DNA of 64,000 nucleotides from Streptomyces oceani (lineage in GTDB: Bacteria; Actinomycetota; Actinomycetes; Streptomycetales; Streptomycetaceae), in assembly GCF_001751245.1 (NCBI RefSeq), contig NZ_LJGU01000113.1, positions 112,189 to 176,188 of the forward strand, read 5' to 3'. The notes beneath the pieces were generated by a model. It did no database searches. It worked only from the letters and a program-made list of their open reading frames with translations, and was not told the DNA's origin. Position numbers and translations under genes: made by a program. Below, piece after piece: positions 26,785 through 35,409 of this stretch; the first letter of the stretch is position 1; every line of letters starts with the position of its first letter.

Positions 26785-27579
26785 TCACTCCTTGGGGAGC
26801 ATGCGCTGGGACGCCTCGTGGGCCCCGGTGACGAGTGCCGCGCGGTCCCCGATGTCGTTGCGCTTCTCCGCCGTCGCGTCGTTCCCGCCGGCGATCCACA
26901 CCGGCCCGTCGGCAAGGTGCGCCAGCCCCTCGCGCGCGACATCGTCCGGTTCGGCGACGTTCAGGCCTGGGAGGTCCATCCGCAGGCCCGCCCGCTCCAT
27001 GGACGGCGTGCGGGTCACCCCCAGCACCAGCTCCAGCACGTGTACGCCGTGCGGTTTCAGCTCCAGCCACAGCCCCTCGGCGAAGATCCTGCCGAACGCC
27101 TTCACTCCGGAGTACACGCTGATCTGCGCCTGCCCCATGTAGCCGGACAGCGAGCCGACCAGCATGATGCCGCCACGCCCCCGCTCCTTCATCCGCGCGC
27201 CGAAGTGGTGGGCGAGCGCCAACTGGGCGGTGATGTTGAGGTCGATCACCTCTCGGACGCGCTCGAGGTCACCGGTGACGAACTCGTGACCGTAGCTGTT
27301 CGCCCCCGCGTTGAAGATCAGCAGGCCGACGTCGAGATCCTCGGTCGCCGCGCGGATCGCTCGCGGTGCCGCGCTGTCCAACAGGTCGAGCGGGAGGGTG
27401 CGTACCTCCACACCGGTGGCCCGGATCTCCTCGGCGGTCTGCTCGAGTGGACCCGGCTTGCGGGCGATGAGCACCAGGTTGACGCCCGCCTCGGCGAGTT
27501 GGTGGGCGAACGAGGCGCCGACGCCCTCGGAGCCTCCGGCGATGACGGCCCACGGTCCGTACGTGTCCTTGTCGATCAT
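26785..27579 (-). CDS. SDR family oxidoreductase in the fadD3 operon
   Basis: 264 residues; ATG 27579 overlaps the stop of the upstream SDR gene (ATGA). Cofactor loop AGGSEGVGASFA (~residue 15), NAGAN in place of NNAG (~90), Ser in VGSLSG (~143) and SVYSGVKAF (Tyr and Lys, ~157-161). The Arg in LIARKPG suggests NADP(H). It is adjacent to fadD3, so a role on HIP-type ring C/D keto groups is plausible (as for IpdF), but I cannot identify it as IpdF from sequence. The C-terminal ~45 residues after YxxxK are longer than usual and helical. Confidence 0.85.
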   Translation of the reverse strand: MIDKDTYGPWAVIAGGSEGVGASFAHQLAEAGVNLVLIARKPGPLEQTAEEIRATGVEVRTLPLDLLDSAAPRAIRAATEDLDVGLLIFNAGANSYGHEFVTGDLERVREVIDLNITAQLALAHHFGARMKERGRGGIMLVGSLSGYMGQAQISVYSGVKAFGRIFAEGLWLELKPHGVHVLELVLGVTRTPSMERAGLRMDLPGLNVAEPDDVAREGLAHLADGPVWIAGGNDATAEKRNDIGDRAALVTGAHEASQRMLPKE

Positions 27580-28517
27580 CGATTCGTCTCCATGGTGTCG
27601 AAGGACGGGTCGAGCCGGGCGATGTCGTAGGCAGCGAACGTCTGGTGCGGGTCGCGGTCGGCGAAGTACGCGCCCAGCTGGGACTCGAACTCCTCCGTGC
27701 TGAAGGCGCCGTCCGCCGCGGTGAACTTCCGTTCCACGGTGGGCGGGGCCAGCAGGGCGACCATGTCGCCGTAGACCACGAACACCTGGCCGCTGATCCC
27801 GTCCGAGGCGGGCGAGGCGAGATAGCTCACGAACGTGCCGACCCGCTCGGGAGCGAGTGGGTCCAGGCCGTCTCCGGCGCCGTCCTCGGCGGCGTCGGTG
27901 GCGAAGGCGTCGGCGGTCATGCCCGTACGGGCGCGCGGGCAGATGGCGTTGGCGCGTACGCCGTACCGGGCGAGACCCTGCGCCGTCGCCAGGGTCAGCG
28001 CGACGATGCCGGCCTTGGCCGCCGAGTAGTTCGGCTGGCCCGGGGCGCCGAAGAGGAACGCCTCGGACGCGGTGTTGACGACCCGTCCGTACACCGGACC
28101 GCCGGCGGTCTTGCTGGCGGCCCGCCAGTGCGCCGCTGCCGCGCGGGAGACGGCGGCGTGCCCCTTGAGATGGACGTGGACCACGTCGTCCCAGTCGGGC
28201 TCGCTGAGGTTGAACAGCATCCTGTCGCGCAGGACGCCCGCGTTGTTGACGAGGACGTCCAGGCTGCCGAACCGCTCCACCGCGGTCCGCACCAGGCGGT
28301 CACCCATGGACCAGTCGCCGACGTCACCGGTGACCGCGACCGCCGTGCCGCCCAGGTCCCGGATCTCGGTGACGACCTCCTCGGCACCCGGGCCCATGTC
28401 GTTCACCACCACGTTCGCCCCGTCGGCCGCCAGCGCCAACGCCTCGCTCCTGCCCAGGCCCGCACCGGCGCCGGTGACGACGGCGGTGCGCCCTTCCAGG
28501 CTGCTCCTCGAGCTCAT
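27576..28517 (-). CDS. SDR of the Hsd4A type (17-beta-HSD / 3-hydroxyacyl-CoA dehydrogenase)
   Basis: 313 residues from ATG 28517. GRTAVVTGAGAGLGRSEALALAADGANVVVNDMG at the N-terminus is the pattern of the dehydrogenase domain of peroxisomal multifunctional enzyme 2 and of mycobacterial Hsd4A (Rv3502c). NNAGVLRDRMLFNLSEPDWD (~95) and YSAAKAG (~165) complete the active site. Hsd4A oxidises the 22-hydroxy-CoA side-chain intermediate and 17-beta-hydroxyls. The ~60-residue C-terminal extension past the SDR core fits this family. It is first of four genes and its promoter region carries both a motif B and a motif A site. Exact substrate is inferred. Confidence 0.85.
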   Translation of the reverse strand: MSSRSSLEGRTAVVTGAGAGLGRSEALALAADGANVVVNDMGPGAEEVVTEIRDLGGTAVAVTGDVGDWSMGDRLVRTAVERFGSLDVLVNNAGVLRDRMLFNLSEPDWDDVVHVHLKGHAAVSRAAAAHWRAASKTAGGPVYGRVVNTASEAFLFGAPGQPNYSAAKAGIVALTLATAQGLARYGVRANAICPRARTGMTADAFATDAAEDGAGDGLDPLAPERVGTFVSYLASPASDGISGQVFVVYGDMVALLAPPTVERKFTAADGAFSTEEFESQLGAYFADRDPHQTFAAYDIARLDPSFDTMETNR

Positions 28518-28560
28518 CCTGTCTCTTTCTCCTCGTGCGTGGCGGATACGGCGAGGCCGA

Positions 28561-28577
28561 AACTAGTACGAATTCTG
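28561..28577. promoter_or_regulatory. KstR-like operator (motif B, site 2)
   Basis: AACTAGTACGAATTCTG, 43 bp before the Hsd4A-type start codon. Reverse complement carries AGAATTCGTACT. Confidence 0.55.
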
Positions 28578-28595
28578 GTTCCGCCCGTGGGCCTG

Positions 28596-28610
28596 TCCCG
28601 CTGAGTGGGT
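28596..28610. promoter_or_regulatory. Motif A palindrome, site 4 (Hsd4A operon)
   Basis: TCCCGCTGAGTGGGT, 78 bp before the Hsd4A-type start and 18 bp upstream of motif B site 2. Confidence 0.7.
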
Positions 28611-28688
28611 CGAGCGCGCCCCAGGCCCGACGGCACGCGCCAGATCCCGACACGCGCAGGTCCCGGAACGCCTCAGGTCCCGGAACGC

Positions 28689-29474
28689 TCAAACGAAGCG
28701 GGCGGACACCGAGCCCAGGCCCTCGAACTCGGCGCGGAACTCGTCGCCGGGCCGCGCGTCGACCGCCCGCGTGCACGACCCCGGCAGCACCAGCTGACCG
28801 GCCTCCAGCCGCACCCCGAAACCGGCGACCTTGCGGGCCAACCACGCCACCGCCACCGTCGGGTCCCCCAGTACCGCGCTGGTGTCGCCGCGCGCGATCT
28901 CCTCCCCGCCCTGGTACAGCACGGCGCCAACGCCCGCCAGATCCAGGTCCGTTGGCGCGACACGGCCGCTCCCCAGCAGCACCCCGGCCGAGGACGCGTT
29001 GTCCGCGATGGTGTCCTCCAGCGCGATCCGCCAGTCCGCGATCCTGCTGTCGATCAGTTCGATGCCGGGGACGACGTACTCGGTCGCGGCGATGACGTCC
29101 GCCTCGGTGCACTCCTCGCCGGGCAGGCTCTCGCCGAGGACGTAGCCGATCTCCACCTCGATACGCGGCTGACAGTAACGGGCCGTGTCGACCGGAACAT
29201 CCTCGGACAGCACCATGTCGGAGAGCAGATGGCCGTAGTCGGGCTCGTCCACGCCCATCATCCGCTGCATGACCTCGGAGGACAGCCCCACCTTGTGGCC
29301 GCGCACCGACACGCCGCCCGCCCGCCGCCGTTCGATGTTCCGCAGCTGGATCTCGTACGCGTCGACGACGTCGATCCCGGGGAAGGTGTCGGTCAGCGGC
29401 TCGACGGGAGCCCGGTCCCGCTCCGCGTCCCGCAACAGCTCAGCGGCCTTGGCGCGCCGCGGGGTATCCAGCAT
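28689..29474 (-). CDS. hsaE: 2-hydroxypentadienoate (2-hydroxyhexadienoate) hydratase HsaE
   Basis: 261 residues, typical of the MhpD/HsaE hydratase family. VRGHKVGLSSEVMQRMMGVDEPDYGHL (~residue 58-84) and PRIEVEIGYVL (~103) hold the acidic metal-binding residues; ALEDTIADNASSAGVLLG (~150) is the family signature. HsaE hydrates the C6 dienoate released from ring A by HsaD to 4-hydroxy-2-oxohexanoate, the substrate of HsaF. The gene overlaps the preceding MaoC gene by 35 bp and is last in a nine-gene unit, away from hsaF/hsaG at 54-56 kb; in Mycobacterium the three are adjacent. Confidence 0.9.
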   Translation of the reverse strand: MLDTPRRAKAAELLRDAERDRAPVEPLTDTFPGIDVVDAYEIQLRNIERRRAGGVSVRGHKVGLSSEVMQRMMGVDEPDYGHLLSDMVLSEDVPVDTARYCQPRIEVEIGYVLGESLPGEECTEADVIAATEYVVPGIELIDSRIADWRIALEDTIADNASSAGVLLGSGRVAPTDLDLAGVGAVLYQGGEEIARGDTSAVLGDPTVAVAWLARKVAGFGVRLEAGQLVLPGSCTRAVDARPGDEFRAEFEGLGSVSARFV

Positions 29475-30321
29475 CGGTGTCTTCCTTCCGTGTTCGGGTG
29501 CCGTCCGTCACGTCGCGGGCCGGCCGGAACCGGGCACGTCCCCCGGAGTGGGCCGTACGCTCGGGCGCAGAGGTCTCGAACCGCAGCCCGGCCGCGTCGT
29601 CGTCTCCCCAACCCCGCACCTCGAGCGGGTCACCCGGGAAAACCGGAGCCGCGAAGCGGCCCTCGAGCTCGACCAGGTCGGCGGGGTGCGCGTGCACGGC
29701 CCTGGCGATCGGCAGGGTCACCGCCGCGAGCGTGCACAGACCGTGCAGGAACGGACGAGGCATGCCGGCCGCGACCGCCGCGGCCGGATCGATGTGCATG
29801 TGGTGCCGGTCCCCCAGCAGCCGGTAGAGCGCGGCCTGTTCCGGCCCGGTGGCCAGCGACAGCCGGTGCTCGGCGGGCTTCTTGGGTGGTCGGGGCGCGG
29901 AGGGCCCGCGCTCCCCGCCGGAGCCGCCACCGCCCGGGGCGAACAGCGACCAGGTCGCCACGAAGTAGTCGCTGACCACCTCGACCTCGAAGACCGCGGC
30001 CCGTCCCTTGTCCCACACCTCGGCCACCCGCGCGGCCATCCGTACGGCGCCGGACCGCGGCAACGGCCGGCGTACGGTCAGCCGCTGCGCCCCGTGCACG
30101 GCGGTCGTCGGGTCGAAGGCGCCCAGGCCGCCGAGGGCGTCCGGAGCCCACTGGGCGAGCGTCAGGGCGAAGGTCGGGAGCACCCGCAGGCGCTCCTCGA
30201 AGACCAGGTCGAGGTCGGTCGCCCGGGCGCCCACCGCGAGCGCGTAGAGGATCGCGTCCCGTTCCGTGTAGGGGACGCTTCGGCTGCCGAGGTCGTGGCC
30301 ACGCCACGGGGAGACGGTCAA
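29440..30321 (-). CDS. MaoC-type enoyl-CoA hydratase (Hsd4B/ChsH3-like)
   Basis: 293 residues, double hot-dog. TTG 30321 overlaps the ltp2 stop (TTGA) and follows GGGGGTGG. The C-terminal hot dog holds LYRLLGDRHHMHIDPAAAVAAG (~190-212) with the catalytic Asp and His of R-specific hydratase 2, then FLHGLCT. The more usual GD.NPLH has become GDRHHMH, with the key residues kept. Length and order resemble mycobacterial Rv3538-type hydratases acting on steroid side-chain enoyl-CoAs. Between the domains is a Gly/Pro/Lys-rich linker (~145-175). The C-terminal ~35 residues are unstructured and overlap hsaE. Confidence 0.85.
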   Translation of the reverse strand: MTVSPWRGHDLGSRSVPYTERDAILYALAVGARATDLDLVFEERLRVLPTFALTLAQWAPDALGGLGAFDPTTAVHGAQRLTVRRPLPRSGAVRMAARVAEVWDKGRAAVFEVEVVSDYFVATWSLFAPGGGGSGGERGPSAPRPPKKPAEHRLSLATGPEQAALYRLLGDRHHMHIDPAAAVAAGMPRPFLHGLCTLAAVTLPIARAVHAHPADLVELEGRFAAPVFPGDPLEVRGWGDDDAAGLRFETSAPERTAHSGGRARFRPARDVTDGTRTRKEDTDAGYPAARQGR

Positions 30322-31499
30322 TGGTCCACCCCCAGGAGGACGGCGCTGGTCGGTACGCCGGTGCCCGCGGTGACCAGCGCGTGCCGTACGTCCGCGGGCT
30401 GGTTCACCGAGGTGCCGCGGATCAGTCGGACGCCCTCGGCGACGCCGTTCATGCCGTGCAGATACGCCTCGCCGAGCTGACCGCCGTGGGTGTTCGTCGG
30501 CAGCCGGCCGCCGACCTCCAGGTGCCCGTCGGCGATGAAGTCCCGGGCCTCGCCGGTGGCGCAGAAGCCGAGTTCCTCAAGCTGCGGCAGTACGAGCGGG
30601 GTGAAGTGGTCGTAGAGCACCGCGGCGTCCACCTCTCCGGGCCCGAGGCCGCTCTGGGCGTACAACTGCCTGCCGACCAGGCCCATCTCGGGGATGCCGC
30701 TGATGCTCGGGCGGTAGTAGCTGGTCATCATGTGCTGGTCGGTCCCCGAGCCCTGGGCGGCGCCGCGGATCACGGCCGGCGGGTGCGGCAGGTCGCGGGC
30801 GCGTTCCGCCGACACGATCACCAGCGCCTGCCCGCCGTCGGTCTCCTGGCAGCAGTCCAGCAGGCGCAGCGGCTCGGCGATCCAGCGGGACTCGCGGTGG
30901 TCCTCCAGGGTGATGGGGCGCCCGTGGAACCAGGCGGCCGGGTTGTTCGCGGCGTGCTTGCGGTCGACGACCGCGACCCGGCCGAAGTCCTCGGTGCTCG
31001 CGCCGTGCTCGTGCATGTAGCGGCGGGCGAACATGGCCACCCACTGGGCGGGCGTGTTCAGGCCGTACGGGGTCATCCAGGCGTACGCGGCCCGGTCGGC
31101 GCTGACGTCCATCGGCCGGTCGGCCTGCCCGAGGCCGTAGCGTTCCCCGGAACGCTCGTTGAAGGCGCGGTAGCAGACGACCACCTCCGCCGCGCCGGTG
31201 GCGACGGCCATGGCGGCCTGCTGGACGGTGCCGCCACCCGCGCCGCCGCCGTAGCCGACCCGGGAGAAGAACGTCAGCTCGCCCATCCCGGTGTTGCGGG
31301 CCACATGGATCTCGGAGCTGGTCTCCGCGGTGAAGGTGACCAGACCGTCCACGTCGGAGGGCCGGAGGCCGGCGTCGGCGACGGCCTTGAGCACCGCCTC
31401 GCAGGCGAGTTGGAGTTCGCTGCGGCCGGACGCCTTGGAGAACTCCGTCGCGCCGATGCCCGCGATGGCGGCGTGCCCGCTGAGGGCGCCTACGGTCAT
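30318..31499 (-). CDS. ltp2: Steroid side-chain aldolase Ltp2
   Basis: 393 residues, thiolase-like fold of the SCP-x/lipid-transfer type. IAGIGATEFSKASGRSELQLACEAV start, GYGGGAGGGTVQQAAMAVATGAAEVVVCYRAFNERSG (~85-120), and C-terminal LPTNTHGGQLGEAYLHGMNG (~345). No classical thiolase nucleophile cysteine is seen in the usual place. Mycobacterial Ltp2 (Rv3540c), bound to the DUF35 domain of ChsH2, cleaves the 17-hydroxy-3-oxo-pregnene-carboxyl-CoA to androstenedione and propionyl-CoA in a retro-aldol step. Gene order chsH1-ltp2 with a 4-bp ATGA overlap is as in the igr operon. Confidence 0.92.
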   Translation of the reverse strand: MTVGALSGHAAIAGIGATEFSKASGRSELQLACEAVLKAVADAGLRPSDVDGLVTFTAETSSEIHVARNTGMGELTFFSRVGYGGGAGGGTVQQAAMAVATGAAEVVVCYRAFNERSGERYGLGQADRPMDVSADRAAYAWMTPYGLNTPAQWVAMFARRYMHEHGASTEDFGRVAVVDRKHAANNPAAWFHGRPITLEDHRESRWIAEPLRLLDCCQETDGGQALVIVSAERARDLPHPPAVIRGAAQGSGTDQHMMTSYYRPSISGIPEMGLVGRQLYAQSGLGPGEVDAAVLYDHFTPLVLPQLEELGFCATGEARDFIADGHLEVGGRLPTNTHGGQLGEAYLHGMNGVAEGVRLIRGTSVNQPADVRHALVTAGTGVPTSAVLLGVDH

Positions 31500-31984
31500 G
31501 ACGCGCCCGCTTCCCTCGGCAGCCGCACCTCGGCCGTACCGCTGAGGTGGGTGCCCAGGCCGTTGGTGCCCCGCACCGCGATCTCGACCCGCCGCTCCTC
31601 GTCCGTACGGCCCGTGACCGTGCCGCTGAGCACCATCGTGTCGCCCGGGTGGTTGGGCGCGCCGAGCCGAAGCCGGATCGCCTGGACGACCGCGGCGGGG
31701 CCGGCCCACTCGGTGAGGTAGCGGTCGACCAGGGCGTTGCTGGTCAGGATGTTCATGAAGATGTCCTTCGAACCGCGCTCGCGCGCGAGGTCCGGGTCGT
31801 GGTGCACGTCCTGGTAGTCGCGGCTCGCGAGGGCCGTGGCGACGATGAACGTGCGGGTCAGGGGGATCGCCAGCTCCGGGAGCGGTTCGCCGACGGCCAC
31901 CTCCTCGTACGTACGGGTGCGGGGCACCGTCGAGGAGGTCGTGGCGGCGTGCGAGGAGGGCTCGGTCGCCCGGGTCCGTGTCAC
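31496..31984 (-). CDS. chsH1: MaoC-like hydratase subunit ChsH1
   Basis: 162 residues from GTG 31984 (GTGA overlap with the gene upstream). A single hot dog with SRDYQDVHHDPDLARERG (~55-72), holding the catalytic Asp and His, and the FMNILTSNALVDRY helix. With ChsH2 it hydrates the C17-C20 enoyl-CoA made by ChsE1/ChsE2. The N-terminal ~22 residues are Thr/Ser-rich and probably disordered. As in Mycobacterium, the catalytic residues are in this small subunit and not in ChsH2. Confidence 0.9.
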   Translation of the reverse strand: MTRTRATEPSSHAATTSSTVPRTRTYEEVAVGEPLPELAIPLTRTFIVATALASRDYQDVHHDPDLARERGSKDIFMNILTSNALVDRYLTEWAGPAAVVQAIRLRLGAPNHPGDTMVLSGTVTGRTDEERRVEIAVRGTNGLGTHLSGTAEVRLPREAGAS

Positions 31985-33165
31985 GGGGCGGCCTCCCCAC
32001 CGGCCAGGACCGCCCCGAGCCGAGCGAGGTCGGCACCGGACCCGCCCAGGGTGGTGGAGATCTGCTTGCCCCACAGGAAGTGGCGGTGCACCGGATAGTC
32101 GAGGTCCACGCCCATGCCGCCGTGCACGTGCTGGACCCGGTGGACCACGTCCAAGCCGCCTTCGGTGGCCCACCACTTGGCCACCAGCGCGGCCCGCTGA
32201 CCGTCGGCCGCGCTGTCCGGGGCGTCCGGGGCGTCCGGGGCGTCCGGGACACCCGTGGCACTCGTGTCCGTGTCGCCGGTGTCGGCGTCTGCCAGCGCCG
32301 TCACCGCCTGCCACAGCGTCACCCGCATCGCCTCGATGTCGATGTAGCAGTCGGCGAGTTGGTGCTGCACGGCCTGGAAGGTGGCCAGCGGTCGCCCGAA
32401 CTGCTCGCGTTCGCCGAGGTAGTCGGCGGCGTGCCGCAGCGCCCCCTCCGCCACCCCGAGCTGTACGGCCGCCAGCGCCACGCCGGCCCGGGCGACGAGC
32501 CACTCCACCACTCCGCTGCCCGGGGCACCGACCGCCTCGGCGGGGGCGTCCGTCAGCGTCAGCTGGGCGCTCAGCTCGTGGCTGGTGGTGTCGGCCCGCT
32601 CCCAGTCGGTGCCGGTGGCGTCCGGGGCGAGCAGGAAGAGGCCGGTGCCGGCCTCGGTGTCCGCCGTGACGAGCACCCGGCCGGCTCCGGACGGCGAGGG
32701 CACCACGGCCTTGGTGCCGCTGAGCGACCAGCCCCGCGGACCCGCGGTGGCCCGGGTGCCCGGGGCGAGCGGATCGCCGGGGGCGAACTCCTCCAGCGCC
32801 AGGGTGAGTCGGGCACTACCCTCGGCCGCGGCCGGCAACAGGCCCGTACGCTGCTCCGCCGTGCCGTGCGTGGCGACCGCCAGCGCGCCGAGGACGGCCG
32901 GCCAGACCGGCACGGGGGCCACCCGCCGGCCCTGCTCCTCCAGCAGTACGCACAGCGCGGCCATGCCGAGTCCGGCGCCTCCGACCCCCTCAGGCAGGGC
33001 GGTGCCGAGCAGCTCGGCGCGGGCCAGATCGTGCCAGAGCCGCTCGTCGAACCGGGTGTCGGAGGTCTCGACCTCCCGCAGCCGCTCGGGGGTGGCACGG
33101 TCGGTGAAGATCGTCCGCGCCAGGTCGCGTACCGCCTCCAGCTCCTCTCCCAGCGAGAAATCCAT
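31981..33165 (-). CDS. chsE1: Acyl-CoA dehydrogenase subunit ChsE1 (FadE28-like)
   Basis: 394 residues from ATG 33165, which shares a base with the chsH2 stop (TAATG). An acyl-CoA dehydrogenase with the divergent sequence typical of the non-catalytic partner: MDFSLGEELEAVRDLARTIFTD start, LLEEQGRRVAPVPVWPAVLGALAV (~90), ADYLGEREQFGRPLATFQAVQHQLADCYIDIEAM (~260-295) and VHRVQHVHGGMGVD near the C-terminus. An insert rich in Ala/Asp/Pro repeats (DAPDAPDAPDSA) is encoded by a short GC repeat near 32.2 kb. Mycobacterial ChsE1-ChsE2 forms an alpha2-beta2 enzyme that desaturates the three-carbon side-chain CoA. It is separated from chsE2 by chsH2. Confidence 0.85.
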   Translation of the reverse strand: MDFSLGEELEAVRDLARTIFTDRATPERLREVETSDTRFDERLWHDLARAELLGTALPEGVGGAGLGMAALCVLLEEQGRRVAPVPVWPAVLGALAVATHGTAEQRTGLLPAAAEGSARLTLALEEFAPGDPLAPGTRATAGPRGWSLSGTKAVVPSPSGAGRVLVTADTEAGTGLFLLAPDATGTDWERADTTSHELSAQLTLTDAPAEAVGAPGSGVVEWLVARAGVALAAVQLGVAEGALRHAADYLGEREQFGRPLATFQAVQHQLADCYIDIEAMRVTLWQAVTALADADTGDTDTSATGVPDAPDAPDAPDSAADGQRAALVAKWWATEGGLDVVHRVQHVHGGMGVDLDYPVHRHFLWGKQISTTLGGSGADLARLGAVLAGGEAAP

Positions 33166-34193
33166 TACGGGTGCACCTCCGTCACGGCGGTCCGGAAGAC
33201 CGGCAGCGACAAGTCGGGGTCGGCGTCGAGCCAATCCAGGACGACGGGCATGTCGATCTCGACGTCCTCGGGCGCGACGTCGAGCAGGTTGGTCAGCAGC
33301 CTGGTTCCCTCGGCCAGTTCGACGAGGGCGACGACCAGCGGGTAGGGGAACGCCGGGTGCTTCGGGTGGTGGTTCACCACGAAGCTGTACACCCGGCCGT
33401 GCCCTGACGCCTCGACGGTGTCCCAGCTGAGGCTGCCGCATTCCGGGCAACAGGGGCCCGGGGGGTGGCGCAGCCGTTCGCAGGTCGTGCAGCGTTGGAT
33501 ACGCAGGCTGTGCTCCTTCGCCGCCTCAAACCAGAAGGTGTTGTCCTGGTTGATGGCGGGCCGGGGGCGTAGCGGCGGCGGCTTGGCCTCGGTGTCGGTA
33601 CCCGTACCGGTGTCGGCCGCCGGCTCCGACCGCGCGGGCCGGAAGCGCAGGGTGCGCCAGCGCTGGGTGGCGACGACCTCCCCCCGCTGATCGCGGTAGG
33701 TCTTCAGGGTGGTGACGAACCGTCCGGCACCGAGCCCGGTCTTCTTCTCCGCGGAGATCTCCTCCACGACCTCCCGCACCAGGACCTCGTCGCCGGGCGC
33801 GAGTTCCCGCTGGAACTCCAGCTCCGAGTCGGTCGCCACGACCGAGGTGTAGCCGCCCTCGTCGAGGAGACCCACGAGTTCGTCGAATCCGCGCCGGGCG
33901 GACGGGGAGGCTCCGCTGGCGGCGGCGTATCCGCGCATGGTCCACGCCTGCACCATGGAGGCCGGTGCCACCACTCCGGGCCGTCCCGTGGCACGGGCCG
34001 CCTCCTGGTCGACGTACACCGGGTTCTCGTCGCCCATGGCCTCTACCCAGTGCCGGATCATCGGCTGGTTCACCGGGTCCGGGCCGGGCGTCGACGCGGT
34101 CAGCTCACCTCCGACGAAGGCACGCAGCCGCGCTTCGTAGTCGTCGTGGCCGCCGTGTTCTCCGTGGTCGTCGTGCCCTTGGTGCCCGCTCAC
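33165..34193 (-). CDS. chsH2: ChsH2: MaoC-like plus DUF35 zinc/OB-fold fusion
   Basis: 342 residues; ATG 34193 overlaps the chsE2 stop (ATGA). The N-terminus is His/Asp-rich (~1-18). A MaoC-like hot dog spans ~20-185, without the Asp-His pair. The C-terminal DUF35 has the rubredoxin-like zinc knuckle CTTCERLRHPPGPCCPECG (~235-253) and an OB fold (GRVYSFVVNHHPKHPAFPYPLVVALVELAEGTRLLTNL). In Mycobacterium the first domain pairs with ChsH1 and the DUF35 domain recruits Ltp2, channelling the hydrated CoA to the aldolase. A Thr/Gly/Pro linker (~190-210) joins the two parts. Confidence 0.93.
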   Translation of the reverse strand: MSGHQGHDDHGEHGGHDDYEARLRAFVGGELTASTPGPDPVNQPMIRHWVEAMGDENPVYVDQEAARATGRPGVVAPASMVQAWTMRGYAAASGASPSARRGFDELVGLLDEGGYTSVVATDSELEFQRELAPGDEVLVREVVEEISAEKKTGLGAGRFVTTLKTYRDQRGEVVATQRWRTLRFRPARSEPAADTGTGTDTEAKPPPLRPRPAINQDNTFWFEAAKEHSLRIQRCTTCERLRHPPGPCCPECGSLSWDTVEASGHGRVYSFVVNHHPKHPAFPYPLVVALVELAEGTRLLTNLLDVAPEDVEIDMPVVLDWLDADPDLSLPVFRTAVTEVHP

Positions 34194-35356
34194 GCGCCAC
34201 GCCCCTTACGGGGGAGGCCGAGGCCCTGGGTGGCCACCATGTCCCGGAGGATCTCGTTGACGCCGCCGCCGAAGGTGTTCACGATGCCCTGGCGGGAGAG
34301 CTGTTCGACCTGTCCGGCCAGGGCGGCGCCCGGTGACTCCGGCCGGACGCGTCCGGCGGCGCCGAGGATCTGGGTCAGGCTCCGCTGCACGTCGATATGC
34401 GTCTCGGTGCCGTACGCCTTGGCCGCGCCGGCGTCGGCGCCGGTCAGTTCGCCCCGCCCGACGGCGTCGGTCATCTTCCAGTTCAGCAGCCGCATCGCCT
34501 CGAGCCGGGCGTGAGTGCGGGCGAACTCCCGCCGCACCCAGGGAAGGTCGATGGTGCCATTGTCCCTGGCCCAGTCCAGGACGTGCTCCCAGAGCTGGAT
34601 CATCCGTCCGCCGAGGGCGGCCAGGCCGACCCGCTCGTGGTTCAGTTGCGAGGTGATGAGCCGCCAGCCGCCGTTCACCTCTCCCACCACGTCGGTCTCC
34701 GGCACCCGGATACCGCTGTAGTAGGTGGCGGTGACGGTCAGCCCGCCCACGGTCCGGATCGGGCTCCAGGAGAAGCCCTCGGCGCTGGTGGGGACGGTCA
34801 GGATGGAGATGCCCCGGTGCTTGGGCGCGTCCGGGTCGGTACGGGCCGCCAGCCAGATCTGGTCCGCGGTGTTCGCGCCGCTGGTGAAGACCTTGCTGCC
34901 GTCGACGACGAAGTGCTCGCCGCTGCGTACCGCGCGGGTCGAGAGCGACGCCAGGTCGGTACCCGCGCCGGCCTCGGTGTAGCCGATGGCGAAGACGATG
35001 TCACCGGAGAGGATGCCGGGCAGGAAGCGCTTCTTCTGCTCCTGAGTGCCGTACTCCATGAGCGTGGGGCCGACCGTGTTCACGGTCACGAACGGGAAAG
35101 GGAGACCGGCTCGTTGGACCTCGTCGAAGAAGACGTACTGTTCCTCGACGGATCGGCCCTGACCGCCGTACTCCGTGGGCCAGCCGATGCCGAGCCAGCC
35201 GTCCGCGCCCAGCCGCGCCACGACCTCGCGGAAGCGGTCCCCGCCGACGCCCTGCTCGCCGACGCGCCGCCGTTCGTCCTCGGGCAACAGGCCCGAGAAG
35301 TACGCCCGCAGCTCCCGGCGCAGCTCACGGTGCGCGACACTCTCGCGCAGTTGCAT
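34190..35356 (-). CDS. chsE2: Acyl-CoA dehydrogenase subunit ChsE2 (FadE29-like)
   Basis: 388 residues from ATG 35356, as FadE29 (387). Family landmarks: WLGIGWPTEYGGQGRS (~55), FAIGYTEAGAGTDLASLSTRA (~120), VDGSKVFTSGANTADQIWLAARTDPDAPKHRGISI (~145-180) and the C-terminal FGGGVNEILRDMVATQGLGLPR. The FGGGVNE ending is characteristic of the FadE29 side of the ChsE1-ChsE2 pair. It oxidises the 3-oxo-pregnene-20-carboxyl-CoA to its 17(20)-ene. Order here is chsE2-chsH2-chsE1-chsH1-ltp2, whereas in Mycobacterium the two dehydrogenase genes are adjacent. Confidence 0.9.
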   Translation of the reverse strand: MQLRESVAHRELRRELRAYFSGLLPEDERRRVGEQGVGGDRFREVVARLGADGWLGIGWPTEYGGQGRSVEEQYVFFDEVQRAGLPFPFVTVNTVGPTLMEYGTQEQKKRFLPGILSGDIVFAIGYTEAGAGTDLASLSTRAVRSGEHFVVDGSKVFTSGANTADQIWLAARTDPDAPKHRGISILTVPTSAEGFSWSPIRTVGGLTVTATYYSGIRVPETDVVGEVNGGWRLITSQLNHERVGLAALGGRMIQLWEHVLDWARDNGTIDLPWVRREFARTHARLEAMRLLNWKMTDAVGRGELTGADAGAAKAYGTETHIDVQRSLTQILGAAGRVRPESPGAALAGQVEQLSRQGIVNTFGGGVNEILRDMVATQGLGLPRKGRGA

Positions 35357-35409
35357 GTGGTTCTCCCGTTCTGTTCGTGTCGCCGCTGCCGCGCGCTCCG
35401 GAAGCGCGG